A stretch of 64,000 nucleotides of DNA from Stieleria varia. GTDB lineage: Bacteria > Planctomycetota > Planctomycetia > Pirellulales > Pirellulaceae. This document shows, piece by piece, positions 50,945-60,075 of the stretch. The stretch spans positions 2,604,001 through 2,668,000 of the forward strand of contig NZ_CP151726.1 of NCBI RefSeq assembly GCF_038443385.1, given 5' to 3'. Each line of letters starts with the position of its first letter. The stretch's first letter is position 1. The notes beneath the pieces were generated by a model that searched no databases, was not told the DNA's origin, and worked only from the letters and a program-made list of their open reading frames with translations. Both the position numbers and the translations under genes were made by a program.

Positions 50945-51601
50945 ATGGACGATGAATCCGAACGCGACCCGCATGTCGCCCGCCCAAATGATCTACCAGT
51001 CGATTCCGCCGGTTCAATGAGCTTGCTCTTGAGGGACTGGGCAGCCAATGAGCAGGAGATAGCCAGGCGGATACATGTCGAGTATTTTCCTCGCCTGCGG
51101 AAACTTTCCCACAACCTTCTGCAAGGGTTGGTGAGTGCGAACGTCGAAGCGGATGACGTCGTTCAAAGTGCGATCATGAGTTTCTGCATTTACATGCGAG
51201 GAGAGAGGGCGACACAAAACAAAGGGCGTGACGACGTATGGCGGTTGCTCTGTCGCATTGCGGCATGTAAAGCATCTCGACGCAGACAACGCCAAACGCG
51301 TGGACTCCGCGGAGGACGCCTGTTGGCAATGTCAGACCTTGCGACTGACAACGGTGCGGGTCGCGTTGAGGACTTGATTCAAGATCTCACCACCGAAGAC
51401 ATCGACTTGGTTCTAAAAGATGCCATCGAGCATCTCGATGAATCGCTCCGACCGATCGCATTAATGGTGATGGAGGGGAGAAGTCAGCAGGAGATCAGTG
51501 AAGTGCTCAACGTTTCACGACGAACCGTCATTCGTAAATTCGACCTCACCAAACGTCTGTTGGCGTCTTTGCTAGACGACTCCTCCGCTGATTCGGACTA
51601 G
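50945..51601 (+). CDS. ECF-family RNA polymerase sigma factor (planctomycete type)
   Basis: The protein has 218 residues from ATG 50945 (the frame opens at 50912 but the first 11 codons look untranslated). The sigma-2 region is EYFPRLRKLSHNLLQG and VEADDVVQSAIMSF. The sigma-4 region is LRPIALMVMEGRSQQEISEVLNVSRRTVIRKF with its helix-turn-helix. It is most like the planctomycete ECF groups that sit next to Ser/Thr kinases. It is divergent from the lipoprotein-lipoprotein-kinase genes with about 190 bases between. Phosphorylation or partner-switch control by the kinase is inference. No separate anti-sigma gene is seen. Confidence 0.9.
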   Translation: MDDESERDPHVARPNDLPVDSAGSMSLLLRDWAANEQEIARRIHVEYFPRLRKLSHNLLQGLVSANVEADDVVQSAIMSFCIYMRGERATQNKGRDDVWRLLCRIAACKASRRRQRQTRGLRGGRLLAMSDLATDNGAGRVEDLIQDLTTEDIDLVLKDAIEHLDESLRPIALMVMEGRSQQEISEVLNVSRRTVIRKFDLTKRLLASLLDDSSADSD

Positions 51602-52014
51602 GACGTCAGTGTGCATGCTGCGTCGGTCGCGTTACTCGCGTCGTAGGGATGCAAAGAAGACATTGTGTTCAGCGTTCAAACAAAGAAGAATTTCGCAGAT
51701 GCTCGGAAATTCACGTAGCCGAGCCTCTCCGAGACGTGCGGAAAATAAGTGTCGCTAAATTCACATAGAAATCATTGATCCGCGTGATTTTGGCAACGAG
51801 AGAGGACACTTATTCTCCAAACCGACCACGAAGTGGTTAAACAACATAGCCTCGGGTCGAGGCGAAGCCAGCACGCCCCGGGTTAGCTGCTGTCGTCGCA
51901 TCCGCGACTGAGGGGATTGCTGGGGACGTGAAGAATGAACCGGCGATGATCGCTTCACGGTCACAGGCAGCAGCATTCTTTTCACGTCCCGAGAGACGCG
52001 ACTACGTGTTGTGA
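51602..52014. other. Convergent intergenic region with a hairpin
   Basis: No gene is supported in these 413 bases between two converging genes. An inverted repeat (51923-51937 gggacgtgaagaatg, 51974-51990) could fold into a stem of about 15 bp with a loop of about 36, suitable as a shared transcription end or a repeat remnant. No T-run follows either arm. Confidence 0.5.
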
Positions 52015-55000
52015 TCACAGTGTTTCCAGTGTCACTGCAATGACCACCGGAGCTGTGCCGTCGGGGCCTTTGATGAAATCGATCGACTCGATGACTTCCG
52101 ATCGCGTCGGGGTCACGGTCAAGTATCGTACTTGCTGATTGCGAACCGCAAATGCGAACTTGGATTCCGGGACATCGACTCGGCGGATGTAATCGGCAAA
52201 GTGAACTCCGTTTTTGAGTTCGATCTGCTCACTCTCGCCGTCGGCATAGTTCAGCTTGACGATCATCGACACGCTGTCTTTCTCACCGTACGGGAATCCC
52301 CATCCGCTGACGCCGCCGAGCATGTGGATCATGCGAGTCGCGGTGTTGCAGGGCACGTTGACTTGACGAGGCATCGTGCGACACATGGCGCCAGCCGGGC
52401 CGTACAACAGAATCGTGTTGGCAACCTTTCCGTCTTGCGGATCGATCAAGGCGAAGGGGACGCCTTCGAACTCTTTGTTGGACCAATCGCGGAAGATCAA
52501 ACGTTCCAAGTCGCCTTCTTTGGAATTGAACATCCCACGGTCCGATGCGATCGTGGCCGCTTTTCGCAGATCGACCGGGACGAATCGACCACGCTCGGTC
52601 AGGAATTCGAGCAAGTCAGTCAATTCTGGAGCCGTGATCTGCTTTTCAAACCCTTCCGGCATCAGCGACTTCGTCGACGCCTTGAGCGCTTCGATGTCTT
52701 CACGCAGGATCGGTAGCTTTTCACCTTGGCTGTTGTAGATCTCGATCGCTGTACGAGACTCACTGGCCAACAACCCGACCAGCACGGTTCCGTCGGCTTT
52801 GATCACATTGTACGCGCGATAGTTTCCCTCGACGTCACGATTGGGATCCAAAATGTGAGTCAACAACTCGGCCTTGGGGTGTACGGCCATGCCGGTCAAG
52901 TCCGGGCCGATGCGTTTGCCCAGTCCGGGTAGCTTTCCATGCAAGTGACAGTTGACACAGTTTTTGGTGAAAACGGCCATGCCATTCTCGACGTTGCCGG
53001 TCGCCTTGGTGACGGAGATGAGGCTTTCCATGACGGCTTGCCGGTCCGCATTGGGAACCGCACCGCCACGCGACAGGATTTCGCGTGCACTTCGTCGGAT
53101 CGCATTTTCTGGGTGATCCAGCAACGACTGTCGCTGATCCAGCGACAGTTCAGAAACCTGGATCGCGCCGCTATCGATCGCCGCCAACATGGCTCTGGTG
53201 CGTTCGGGACGCTGCAATAGGACCGCGAGTCCTTGCGAACGCAGTTTTGGCGTGAAGGAGTCGAAGCGGTCAACCAGTTCTTCGCCCAACTCCGGTGAGC
53301 GGTGCTCCCCGATCGCCTGCATGATGCCGCCGGCGAGTTCTGGTGCGGCTTGCGGAGTGATGCAATCGAGCAAGTCGAACAGGGTGTCGTCGTCGGCCGC
53401 TCCGAATCGCACCATTTCGGTCGCTGCGGCAATCCGCTTGTTCATTGCCAGCGATTCGTCCTGGACCTGAGCCAGCAAGGTGGCATTGATCTCAGCGGCA
53501 TATTTTTTGAAATGCTCGCTGCCCCAAAGGCGACCGAGTTTGACGAGGTTGCCCTGTGAACTGGCTGGAGCCTTTTGTAACAATTGATCCATCGCGCTGA
53601 CCAACGCGTCGGTCATCTCGGGCGATTCCTCGGTCGTCCAACCTTGTGCCAACCCATCAATGATCCAACTGGCTGTGTCGACCGGAGCATTCTGAAGTGC
53701 TTGGAACAACGGAGCGATGGAGTCGACGGGTGCGCCGCGTGCGTAGTGCTCGGTGATGACACGAGTCGAATCGAGGACAGATGATCCAGGGTCTGATGTC
53801 AGTCCCGCGACGGCGGTCAAGAATCCGAAGGCGTTGTTCGCTGCGGCGCTGACGATCGCATCGCCGATCCAGCGATCCACCAAAGACTTGTCTTGCGACA
53901 TTGCCAAGATGGCGGCACCCGCGGCGGTCGATGGCGGCAAATCTGACAGTGCCAGCAACGCGGCGAGTCGAACTTGGGCATCCGAGTCCGACAACAGATC
54001 ACCGTCGACAACGGCTTGTGTTGATTCGGCGATGTTTGGCAACACGGCCAACGCGTTTCGTCGAACGCCTGCGGAGGGGTGCTTTAATGCGGCCAGCGCG
54101 GCTTGGGTTGCCTTGGGATGTTGTCCATCCAGCATTCCCAGTCCGTGCATGGTCCAGAGGGCGTGGATGGCACCCGGATTGAGACCGATTTCGTCGGTGG
54201 AAGTATCGTTGACCAGGGCGATCAACGGGTCTTGGACATCATCCTTGCCGCGTTCGACCAACAGACGCTGTGCTTGGCGACGCCAGAACATGTTGTTGTC
54301 GGCAAGCGTTTTGACCAACGTTTGGGCGTCAGCGTTTTTCAGCGAACGAGGTTTGCGATCGGGTGCATCATCATAGACGACGCGATAGATTCGCCCGTGT
54401 TTCTTGTCACGCAAGTCGGACTTGTACGCGTTGCCTTTGCCGGTCTCGAAACCGCGCGGCGTGGGGTTGTGTTGGATGATGTAGTTGTACCAATCGATCA
54501 CCCAAACATTGCCGTCCGGGCCGACTTCGCCCATGATCGGGGCGGTCCATTCGTCATCGCTGGCGAATAGGTTGAACTCATTCGACGAGTGAAAGTCGCT
54601 GCCATCGGGTTTGATGACAAAGGTCGCCAGCAGGTGTCCGGTCGGACCGGCGACGAACGCGGTCCGGTTCCACCAAGGCTGTGGATAGTTGCGTGCGGTG
54701 TACAACGCGTGCCCGGCTGCAGCGGTGAAACCACCATGGTGGTCGACTTGACGCACTTTGTCGGTGATCGGTGAAAACAGGTGATCTTTGGCGATTGTTC
54801 CCAGGCGCAGATTCGGAGTCCAGCCGCGTACGCGTTCGTAATAGCGGTTGGCAATGGGCATGTAAACGCTTGGATTGTGGTTGGCGGTCGAGCCAAAAAT
54901 GATGCCTTCTTCGCTGATCCCCAGTCCCCAAGTGTTGTTGTCGGTGGAGCGAATGAACTCTACTTCGCCGCCATCGGGTCGGAAACGAAAGAAGCCATTG

Positions 55001-56418
55001 CGGAACGAGACGGCGTCGTCATCGTCGATCTTGTCGTTCTTGGGTCGGGAGTCGTTATAGCCTTGCATGGCCCAAATCCAATTGTCCAAACCGTATTGGA
55101 AATTGCTGACACCACCGTGGGTGTCGCCTTGGTTCCAACCCTCAAAGATGACTTCGCGTTGATCGGCTTTGTCGTCGCCATCGGTATCGGTCAATCGCAA
55201 AGTGCGAGTACCGTCGTGAACGATCACCGAACCGCGATCAAAGGTGATGCTGGTGGGAATGCTGAGCTTTTCCGCAAACACCGTGAACTTGTCGGCTTTC
55301 CAATCACCGTCGGTGTCTTCCAGAATGCGAATGCGGTCACGGCCCTTGCCCTCGGGTTGCAGTTCGTTGGGGTAGTCGTAGGTTTCCGCGATCCAGAGTC
55401 GACCGCGTTCGTCCCAGGACATCGCGATCGGTTTGCCTTGAATGTCGGGGTCGGCGGCAAACAGTTCGAGGTGGAATCCCTTGGGGACCACCGCGTGCTT
55501 TATCGATTCCTCGGCCGGCAAAGGATCTTGCATTGTCGACAGCGGCTGGCCTTGGGTTCCCCACGACTGGCCCGGGGTGTAGTTGGGGATCTTGTTGCCG
55601 ACTTCGCTGTAGGTGAATGGTTTCAGATCGGCTGGAACCGTATTCATCTCTGGGATGGGAAACGGCGCGTCGACCAGATAGGCGGGAACGCTGGTCTGAT
55701 CGTCACCGGCAGCCCAGCGGACTCCGCGTTCGACGAGGTTGACGAATCCTGGATTTCCCCAAGTGCGATGATCGTGACCCCATGCGGTGTAGAAAACACG
55801 TCCGTTGCCTTGGGTGCGAATCCAAGTCCACGGTTCGCGGCCGTTTTCATCGACGCGGTAGGACAAAACCGTTCGGTTTTCTTCGTTGTGCAAGTGATGG
55901 ACGTAGGTCTCGTCCCAGCTCTCGAATCCGCCGAAACTCTTCATCAGCGGATGGTTGTTCTGAATCTCGGTGCGGAAAACGCCTGTTCCGTGTCGTTGGA
56001 ACTGCGCCCCCATCAACGCGACCATCTTGGGTGAATTTCGAAAGCAGAAAGTCGCACAATGTAACGGCACAAACCCGCCGCCATTGTTCACGTAATCCAT
56101 CACGGCTTGTTCGGCCGACGGCGTGATCTCATCAATGTTGGCGTACAGCAACAAGACGTCGTACATCGCCAAATTGTCCGCGTTGATGTCCGCCAGATCG
56201 TCGGTGTAAACCAGACGAATGTCCCGTGCGGCCATTTCCGGTTGGAGCTGGTCAAAACGTTGCCGGGGTACGTGGTGGCCGCTGTCCCCGAGGAACAGCA
56301 CGTCCAGGTGATTTGCCGTGGCAGTACCACCAGAAAGGAGTCCCAGCAGGACGCATGTGAAGAGAACGAAAAGACCGTGACGAGGCATCGACGACGCCCA
56401 GTTGCAAAGACGATTCAC
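52015..56418 (-). CDS. Giant ThuA / PVC dehydrogenase / HEAT / cytochrome c protein, no esterase
   Basis: This 1467-residue paralogue of the 13356 gene product has a signal peptide (about 1-36) and a ThuA-like domain with VLFLGDSG and [10 protein letters not shown]. The PVC-type dehydrogenase propeller has GKPIAMSWDERGRLWIAETYDYPNEL. HEAT repeats follow, then the cytochrome c domain with CVNCH at 1154-1158 and [10 protein letters not shown], and a terminal beta-domain matching residues up to about 1550 of the paralogue. It would sit in the periplasm and pass electrons from a sugar-like substrate to the haem. An alternative ATG ten codons in (56388) also gives a good signal peptide. The contrast with the esterase-fused paralogue is informative. 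Confidence 0.9.
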   Translation of the reverse strand: MNRLCNWASSMPRHGLFVLFTCVLLGLLSGGTATANHLDVLFLGDSGHHVPRQRFDQLQPEMAARDIRLVYTDDLADINADNLAMYDVLLLYANIDEITPSAEQAVMDYVNNGGGFVPLHCATFCFRNSPKMVALMGAQFQRHGTGVFRTEIQNNHPLMKSFGGFESWDETYVHHLHNEENRTVLSYRVDENGREPWTWIRTQGNGRVFYTAWGHDHRTWGNPGFVNLVERGVRWAAGDDQTSVPAYLVDAPFPIPEMNTVPADLKPFTYSEVGNKIPNYTPGQSWGTQGQPLSTMQDPLPAEESIKHAVVPKGFHLELFAADPDIQGKPIAMSWDERGRLWIAETYDYPNELQPEGKGRDRIRILEDTDGDWKADKFTVFAEKLSIPTSITFDRGSVIVHDGTRTLRLTDTDGDDKADQREVIFEGWNQGDTHGGVSNFQYGLDNWIWAMQGYNDSRPKNDKIDDDDAVSFRNGFFRFRPDGGEVEFIRSTDNNTWGLGISEEGIIFGSTANHNPSVYMPIANRYYERVRGWTPNLRLGTIAKDHLFSPITDKVRQVDHHGGFTAAAGHALYTARNYPQPWWNRTAFVAGPTGHLLATFVIKPDGSDFHSSNEFNLFASDDEWTAPIMGEVGPDGNVWVIDWYNYIIQHNPTPRGFETGKGNAYKSDLRDKKHGRIYRVVYDDAPDRKPRSLKNADAQTLVKTLADNNMFWRRQAQRLLVERGKDDVQDPLIALVNDTSTDEIGLNPGAIHALWTMHGLGMLDGQHPKATQAALAALKHPSAGVRRNALAVLPNIAESTQAVVDGDLLSDSDAQVRLAALLALSDLPPSTAAGAAILAMSQDKSLVDRWIGDAIVSAAANNAFGFLTAVAGLTSDPGSSVLDSTRVITEHYARGAPVDSIAPLFQALQNAPVDTASWIIDGLAQGWTTEESPEMTDALVSAMDQLLQKAPASSQGNLVKLGRLWGSEHFKKYAAEINATLLAQVQDESLAMNKRIAAATEMVRFGAADDDTLFDLLDCITPQAAPELAGGIMQAIGEHRSPELGEELVDRFDSFTPKLRSQGLAVLLQRPERTRAMLAAIDSGAIQVSELSLDQRQSLLDHPENAIRRSAREILSRGGAVPNADRQAVMESLISVTKATGNVENGMAVFTKNCVNCHLHGKLPGLGKRIGPDLTGMAVHPKAELLTHILDPNRDVEGNYRAYNVIKADGTVLVGLLASESRTAIEIYNSQGEKLPILREDIEALKASTKSLMPEGFEKQITAPELTDLLEFLTERGRFVPVDLRKAATIASDRGMFNSKEGDLERLIFRDWSNKEFEGVPFALIDPQDGKVANTILLYGPAGAMCRTMPRQVNVPCNTATRMIHMLGGVSGWGFPYGEKDSVSMIVKLNYADGESEQIELKNGVHFADYIRRVDVPESKFAFAVRNQQVRYLTVTPTRSEVIESIDFIKGPDGTAPVVIAVTLETL

Positions 56419-56499
56419 TGTGAAGTACCGGGGGGAATGGTTACAGAACGGGAAGTTGCCAATAGTTTAGCCGAAAAATCCGGTTCTGCGCTAACTGAT

Positions 56500-57078
56500 T
56501 CATTCCGGGGTTGAACGCACCAATTTGTCGAAATCCAGTTCCAATTGAGAACTGTCCTTCCCCCCCAATTCTCGATAGATCAAGCTCGGCTGAATGTCCG
56601 TGCTGTTCTGGTACTTGTCGCTGCAATATTCGTCCGCCGAGCCGTGCAGTTGCATGTAAAAGATCTGGCAGATCTGCATTCCGCTGTAGATTCGGACCGG
56701 CTGGACGCAGTGCATTTCGATCGTCCAAGTTCCGCAATAGCCGACATTGCCGAGCGAACCGCCGGGATTGATGAACAGCCCCAAGCGGCCCACGGAGCTT
56801 CGCCCCTGAATCATGGGAACACAGGCGTGAGTTTCAGTCGTTTCGACCGTGCGTCCCAGGTACAGCATGTTGGGCTGCAAGATGATCCCTTCCGGGGGGA
56901 TCTCCAAGCGTCGGTATCGATTCGGGGTTGCCGAGTCCAGCACGATTTCTTCGTAGACCAGCAGTTCGTTGTGGAGCGACAGATTGTAGCTGTTGGGATT
57001 CAGCCGTTCGGGGTCAAAGGGATCGATGCGGATCGAACCACCAAGCTCTCGCAAGATTTCTTTGCCGGAAAGAAGCAT
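56500..57078 (-). CDS. dcd: dCTP deaminase
   Basis: The protein has 192 residues from the ATG at 57078, which gives the family's usual MLLSGKEI start (the frame opens nine codons earlier). The QGRSSVGRLGL motif binds nucleotide and phosphate, and WTIEM carries the catalytic Glu. The segment between them reads NPGGSLGNVGYCG where many homologues have DPGF-type sequence. This matches a known subfamily with GDVGF/GNVGY. It converts dCTP to dUTP for dTMP supply. Downstream lies the giant ThuA gene, upstream a GTGAGCC hairpin and the redox operon. Confidence 0.9.
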   Translation of the reverse strand: MLLSGKEILRELGGSIRIDPFDPERLNPNSYNLSLHNELLVYEEIVLDSATPNRYRRLEIPPEGIILQPNMLYLGRTVETTETHACVPMIQGRSSVGRLGLFINPGGSLGNVGYCGTWTIEMHCVQPVRIYSGMQICQIFYMQLHGSADEYCSDKYQNSTDIQPSLIYRELGGKDSSQLELDFDKLVRSTPE

Positions 57079-57271
57079 TCCAAATCCATCGTGTGTCGTC
57101 AGCAACTGGCCGCCGATTCAACTCGGCGGAATCCGAACTGCCTCCAGTTTAACGGATCGGTCCCGGAGGTGTGCCGGGGACTTTGCGAAAATCAGGATGG
57201 ATTCTTTTCAGAACGCTCCGCGTGGCGCGCTGATCTGGCTCCCGGTCGACCGCTTATGGGCTGTCGATTCA

Positions 57272-57350
57272 GTGAGCCGACGGCGCTAGCCGCGGGCTTA
57301 ATGGTGAAGACGCAACCCTTCGAAACCCGCGGCTAGCGCCATCGGCTCAC
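57272..57350. repeat. GTGAGCC hairpin family, copy with loop type B
   Basis: The outer stem is GTGAGCCG(A/T)... CGGCTCAC and the inner stem GCGCTAGCCGCGGGC paired with CCCGCGGCTAGCGCC, around a loop (57299-57326). The loop is the reverse complement of the one at 62764-62843. It lies between dcd and the globin gene, which both run on the minus strand. It may work as a processing or termination hairpin, or it may be an inert mobile repeat. Confidence 0.8.
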
Positions 57351-57383
57351 AACGATTGCGTAACGCACTCAATCAACAGCGCG

Positions 57384-57794
57384 CTAGGCGGCGTGCGCCG
57401 CGTTGAGCATGGCGGAGCTGAGTGTCACGTAGGTCTCTGTCCAGGCTTCCTTGACCTCGTCGGTGAATCCGTCCCCCAGTCCTTGTTGCAATGTCCAAAG
57501 CAACGCTTCGCCTACGGTGCTGTAGCTTTCCTCTGGAACCCCGTATTGCACATGGCGTCGTCCGAGTTCTTCGACGGCAGGCAAGATTTCCTCCAATCGA
57601 GTCAACGACGTCACGGCTAGATTCAGGGTCGCCATCAGCTTCCGGCCTTGCTCCTTCATGTCACCTTTGAAAAGTGATCGAAGTGAGGGGTCCAGCTCGA
57701 ACAGCTTTCCGTAGAACAACTCGGCGACTTTCTCGGCATCCGGTTTGACTTGATCCCACGTGGTCTGAACGGCTTCAATTTTCTCGGGCGTCAT
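57384..57794 (-). CDS. Single-domain globin
   Basis: The 136-residue globin starts at MTPEKIEAVQ (an upstream ATG at 57854 would add a non-globin 20 residues). The proximal His81 is in RRHVQYGV, CD1 Phe42 is in LFKGD, and Gln49 probably lies at the distal E7 position, as in Vitreoscilla-type haemoglobins. No reductase domain is fused. Such globins bind O2 or NO. It is the last gene of the minus-strand redox operon, where the upstream haem proteins suggest a role in NO or oxygen chemistry at the membrane, which is inference. Confidence 0.92.
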   Translation of the reverse strand: MTPEKIEAVQTTWDQVKPDAEKVAELFYGKLFELDPSLRSLFKGDMKEQGRKLMATLNLAVTSLTRLEEILPAVEELGRRHVQYGVPEESYSTVGEALLWTLQQGLGDGFTDEVKEAWTETYVTLSSAMLNAAHAA

Positions 57795-57892
57795 GTTGAT
57801 TTTCTTTCTGGTTGGCAAAGTGATAAAAAGAATGAAGTGTTTACAGGGTTCCAAAGTTCACGGCGAATTGAAATGGCGACGAGACGAGGTCC

Positions 57893-58513
57893 CTAGGGCA
57901 TGGGAATGCGCACCAAGACGCCACCCATGACATCGTCTTTGGCAAACTCGGGGTACGATTCGCCTCGATTGGGATGCTCGTTGTGGCAAGTCCAACAGGC
58001 CTCTGCGACAGCCCTGTCGGGATACACGGCGACGAAATACTTTTTGCCGCCAAGGGTTTCTTCGCCGTAAAAGTTCTCACCGGGGTTGTCCGAGATGTAC
58101 TTCAGCGCTTCCTGTTCCAAATCCGTTTGCGCTGTATGCTGCTCGTTCAGCGGCCATTGGCTTCGCAACGCGTACTTGAACCCGGCTTGCGGGTTTTCGT
58201 CGACAAGCTCCGCCCCCATTCGAAACATTTGTGCGGGCAATGGAATCGCGTTGGTGCTGTCTTTCCAGTACTCATCTGCAGTGACCGGCGCGCCCTGTTT
58301 CTTGAGATTCGTCACTACATGAGTCGCGTAAACCGTTCGATCAGCCATCATGACGGCGTGCACCCCGTCCGCGAACTTCTGCGGCGAGATTCCTGTCGGC
58401 GTCGCCGACGAGCTGGCTTCCGATGTTCCGCAACCGGAGAACAGTATTGGAAGTGTGCAGCTAGCAACCACTGCAAGGGAGAAAACAGAAATGAAAGTTG
58501 ACGAACGACGCAT
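57893..58513 (-). CDS. Tll0287/DUF3365-like haem lipoprotein
   Basis: The protein has 206 residues from MRRSSTFISV (an upstream ATG at 58594 overlaps the previous gene and is unlikely). The lipobox LFSGC has Cys28. The fold resembles the Tll0287-like / DUF3365 haem-binding sensor family, with its single CXXCH (CWTCH, Cys173 to His177) late in the chain and KKYFVAVYPDRAV before it. It probably carries one covalent haem c in the periplasm as a redox or gas sensor. It lies between the multihaem cytochrome and the globin genes on the same strand. Confidence 0.85.
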   Translation of the reverse strand: MRRSSTFISVFSLAVVASCTLPILFSGCGTSEASSSATPTGISPQKFADGVHAVMMADRTVYATHVVTNLKKQGAPVTADEYWKDSTNAIPLPAQMFRMGAELVDENPQAGFKYALRSQWPLNEQHTAQTDLEQEALKYISDNPGENFYGEETLGGKKYFVAVYPDRAVAEACWTCHNEHPNRGESYPEFAKDDVMGGVLVRIPMP

Positions 58514-58590
58514 GCGGAATTCCTTGTGGAGTGCAATGTAGAAAAACGATTGATTGTGAGTGGTCGCGACCTGCCGGGATCGCGTATGGG

Positions 58591-60063
58591 TCATGGAGTT
58601 GGACTTCGACGGGTACGACTTCGCTTCTTAGATTCGAACCACTGGTGGGCCATCTCCACGCTCTTGGTTCGAACGATGACGGGCGACGAAAAACAGTTCC
58701 GCAACAAATGTGGGTCGCTCAACGCACTTAGCGAATACTCCAGCGAATGGCAATGAAGACAGACTTGTCGTGCCATCGTTTCGCTGGGACGCAATCCAGC
58801 GTTTTGATCGTGATTGACCCACACGGAATCGCCGTCATTCAGACGTGGCAGGTGACAGGTGGCACAACTGACTCCAGACCCGGCTGCTGCCTCACCCATC
58901 GTCTCGGCCGACCAAAGCTCAGCGTGCGCAGAACCCTGATAAGCGAGCGAGTGAGAATCGGCGTGACAGGACAGGCACGCCTGAACGGCCGCAAACTGGG
59001 TGTCAAACCGATGTCCGCTGTGGCACGCCGAACAGTTCAATTCACGGTGTGCCGCACCGGAATGCATCGGCAGTCTTGCCAACTCGGGTTTCATCGGCGA
59101 CAACCCCGCGGCCAAACGCATCCCGTGCTTGCCCGTTTGAAACGTCTCGACTTGACGTTGGTGACACGTTTCGCACTGCTGCATCGAAACCGAGTCTGAC
59201 CAGAGCGAGTCTATCTGGTGGCAATCGGTGCAATTCACACCGGCCGATGCGTGGGCGGTGTCGGCCCAGTCGTTCAGAATTGCATTCGTAGCCGAGACCG
59301 TGTCGGGGGCATCCGACGCATTCTGATCCAGGGCATGTCGCTCGGGATGATTCTGTTGCCATGGCGTGATGATGTCACGCCGGGGAACCCTGCCTTGGTC
59401 GATCAAGTCCGGTTCGCCATGGTGGTCGTCCAAGAATTTTTCGTACAGGGCACGGTTGTCGTGGTAGTTGTGGCAGCCCGCAGTGGCGCAGCTATCAAAC
59501 GCCATGGCTTGGTGACTTGGTCGCGACTGAGCAACATCTTGATGGCAGTGCCAGCAGTAGTCGCTCGGCATGGTCAGACCCATGGGCTGCGTCTGCTCGG
59601 GGACGTGCTCTCGATGGCACGTCAAACAGTCTTGAGCATTCAACACCAGAAGCTTTTCGGCATTCACCGGATCATTAAACTTCTTAGCCGGATGCGTGTC
59701 GTTCGCGTCCTGGAGCTGCTGACCATGGCACTCGATACAAGCGTTCTGCATCACGTTGGCGGCATCATGGTCCGATGGATCGGCTTTGGGCGAGTGACAA
59801 ACATTGCACGCCAGCTCAATTTGATGGTGACCATGCGTGGTTTCGCCCGGCAGCATTGCTGATTGGATTTGCGAAGCAGGAACATAGATTCCGTACAAAA
59901 ACACTCCGATCACTCCCGCGCTGAGAGCCGCCCACGTCACCCACGCTGTTCGGTGCCCGGTGTTCGCAGTGGAGTTCACGACAGAGTCAGTTGCGGTCTC
60001 GCAATTGCTGTCGCCTACCGGCAATGATTCCCGGTCCTCGGGAGTCTGGTTTGGTGTCGTCAT
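58591..60063 (-). CDS. Membrane-anchored multihaem cytochrome c, 11 haem motifs
   Basis: The 490-residue protein has an N-terminal uncleaved helix (about 41-60, WAALSAGVIGVFLYGIYV). The periplasmic part has ten CXXCH motifs (CNVCH, CIECH, CLTCH, CWHCH, CTDCH, CETCH, CSACH, CLSCH, CATCH, CLHCH) and one CX4CH (CATAGCH). His-rich spacers supply distal ligands. The layout resembles doublecyt-type or octahaem-like electron-transfer proteins, with no catalytic signature (no CXXCK). It starts 13 bases after the flavoprotein gene and would be the natural electron acceptor for its membrane domain. Confidence 0.92.
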   Translation of the reverse strand: MTTPNQTPEDRESLPVGDSNCETATDSVVNSTANTGHRTAWVTWAALSAGVIGVFLYGIYVPASQIQSAMLPGETTHGHHQIELACNVCHSPKADPSDHDAANVMQNACIECHGQQLQDANDTHPAKKFNDPVNAEKLLVLNAQDCLTCHREHVPEQTQPMGLTMPSDYCWHCHQDVAQSRPSHQAMAFDSCATAGCHNYHDNRALYEKFLDDHHGEPDLIDQGRVPRRDIITPWQQNHPERHALDQNASDAPDTVSATNAILNDWADTAHASAGVNCTDCHQIDSLWSDSVSMQQCETCHQRQVETFQTGKHGMRLAAGLSPMKPELARLPMHSGAAHRELNCSACHSGHRFDTQFAAVQACLSCHADSHSLAYQGSAHAELWSAETMGEAAAGSGVSCATCHLPRLNDGDSVWVNHDQNAGLRPSETMARQVCLHCHSLEYSLSALSDPHLLRNCFSSPVIVRTKSVEMAHQWFESKKRSRTRRSPTP

Positions 60064-60075
60064 CGATTCATTGCC

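Noticed and set aside
51761-52018. Minus-strand frame of 85 codons after the giant ThuA gene
   Set aside because: Low-complexity basic sequence in a convergent gap with a hairpin. No start signal or homology.
56500-57078. dCTP deaminase with a missing active-site Asp
   Set aside because: The GNVGYCG form with an intact WTIEM Glu matches a known subfamily, so activity is expected to be normal.
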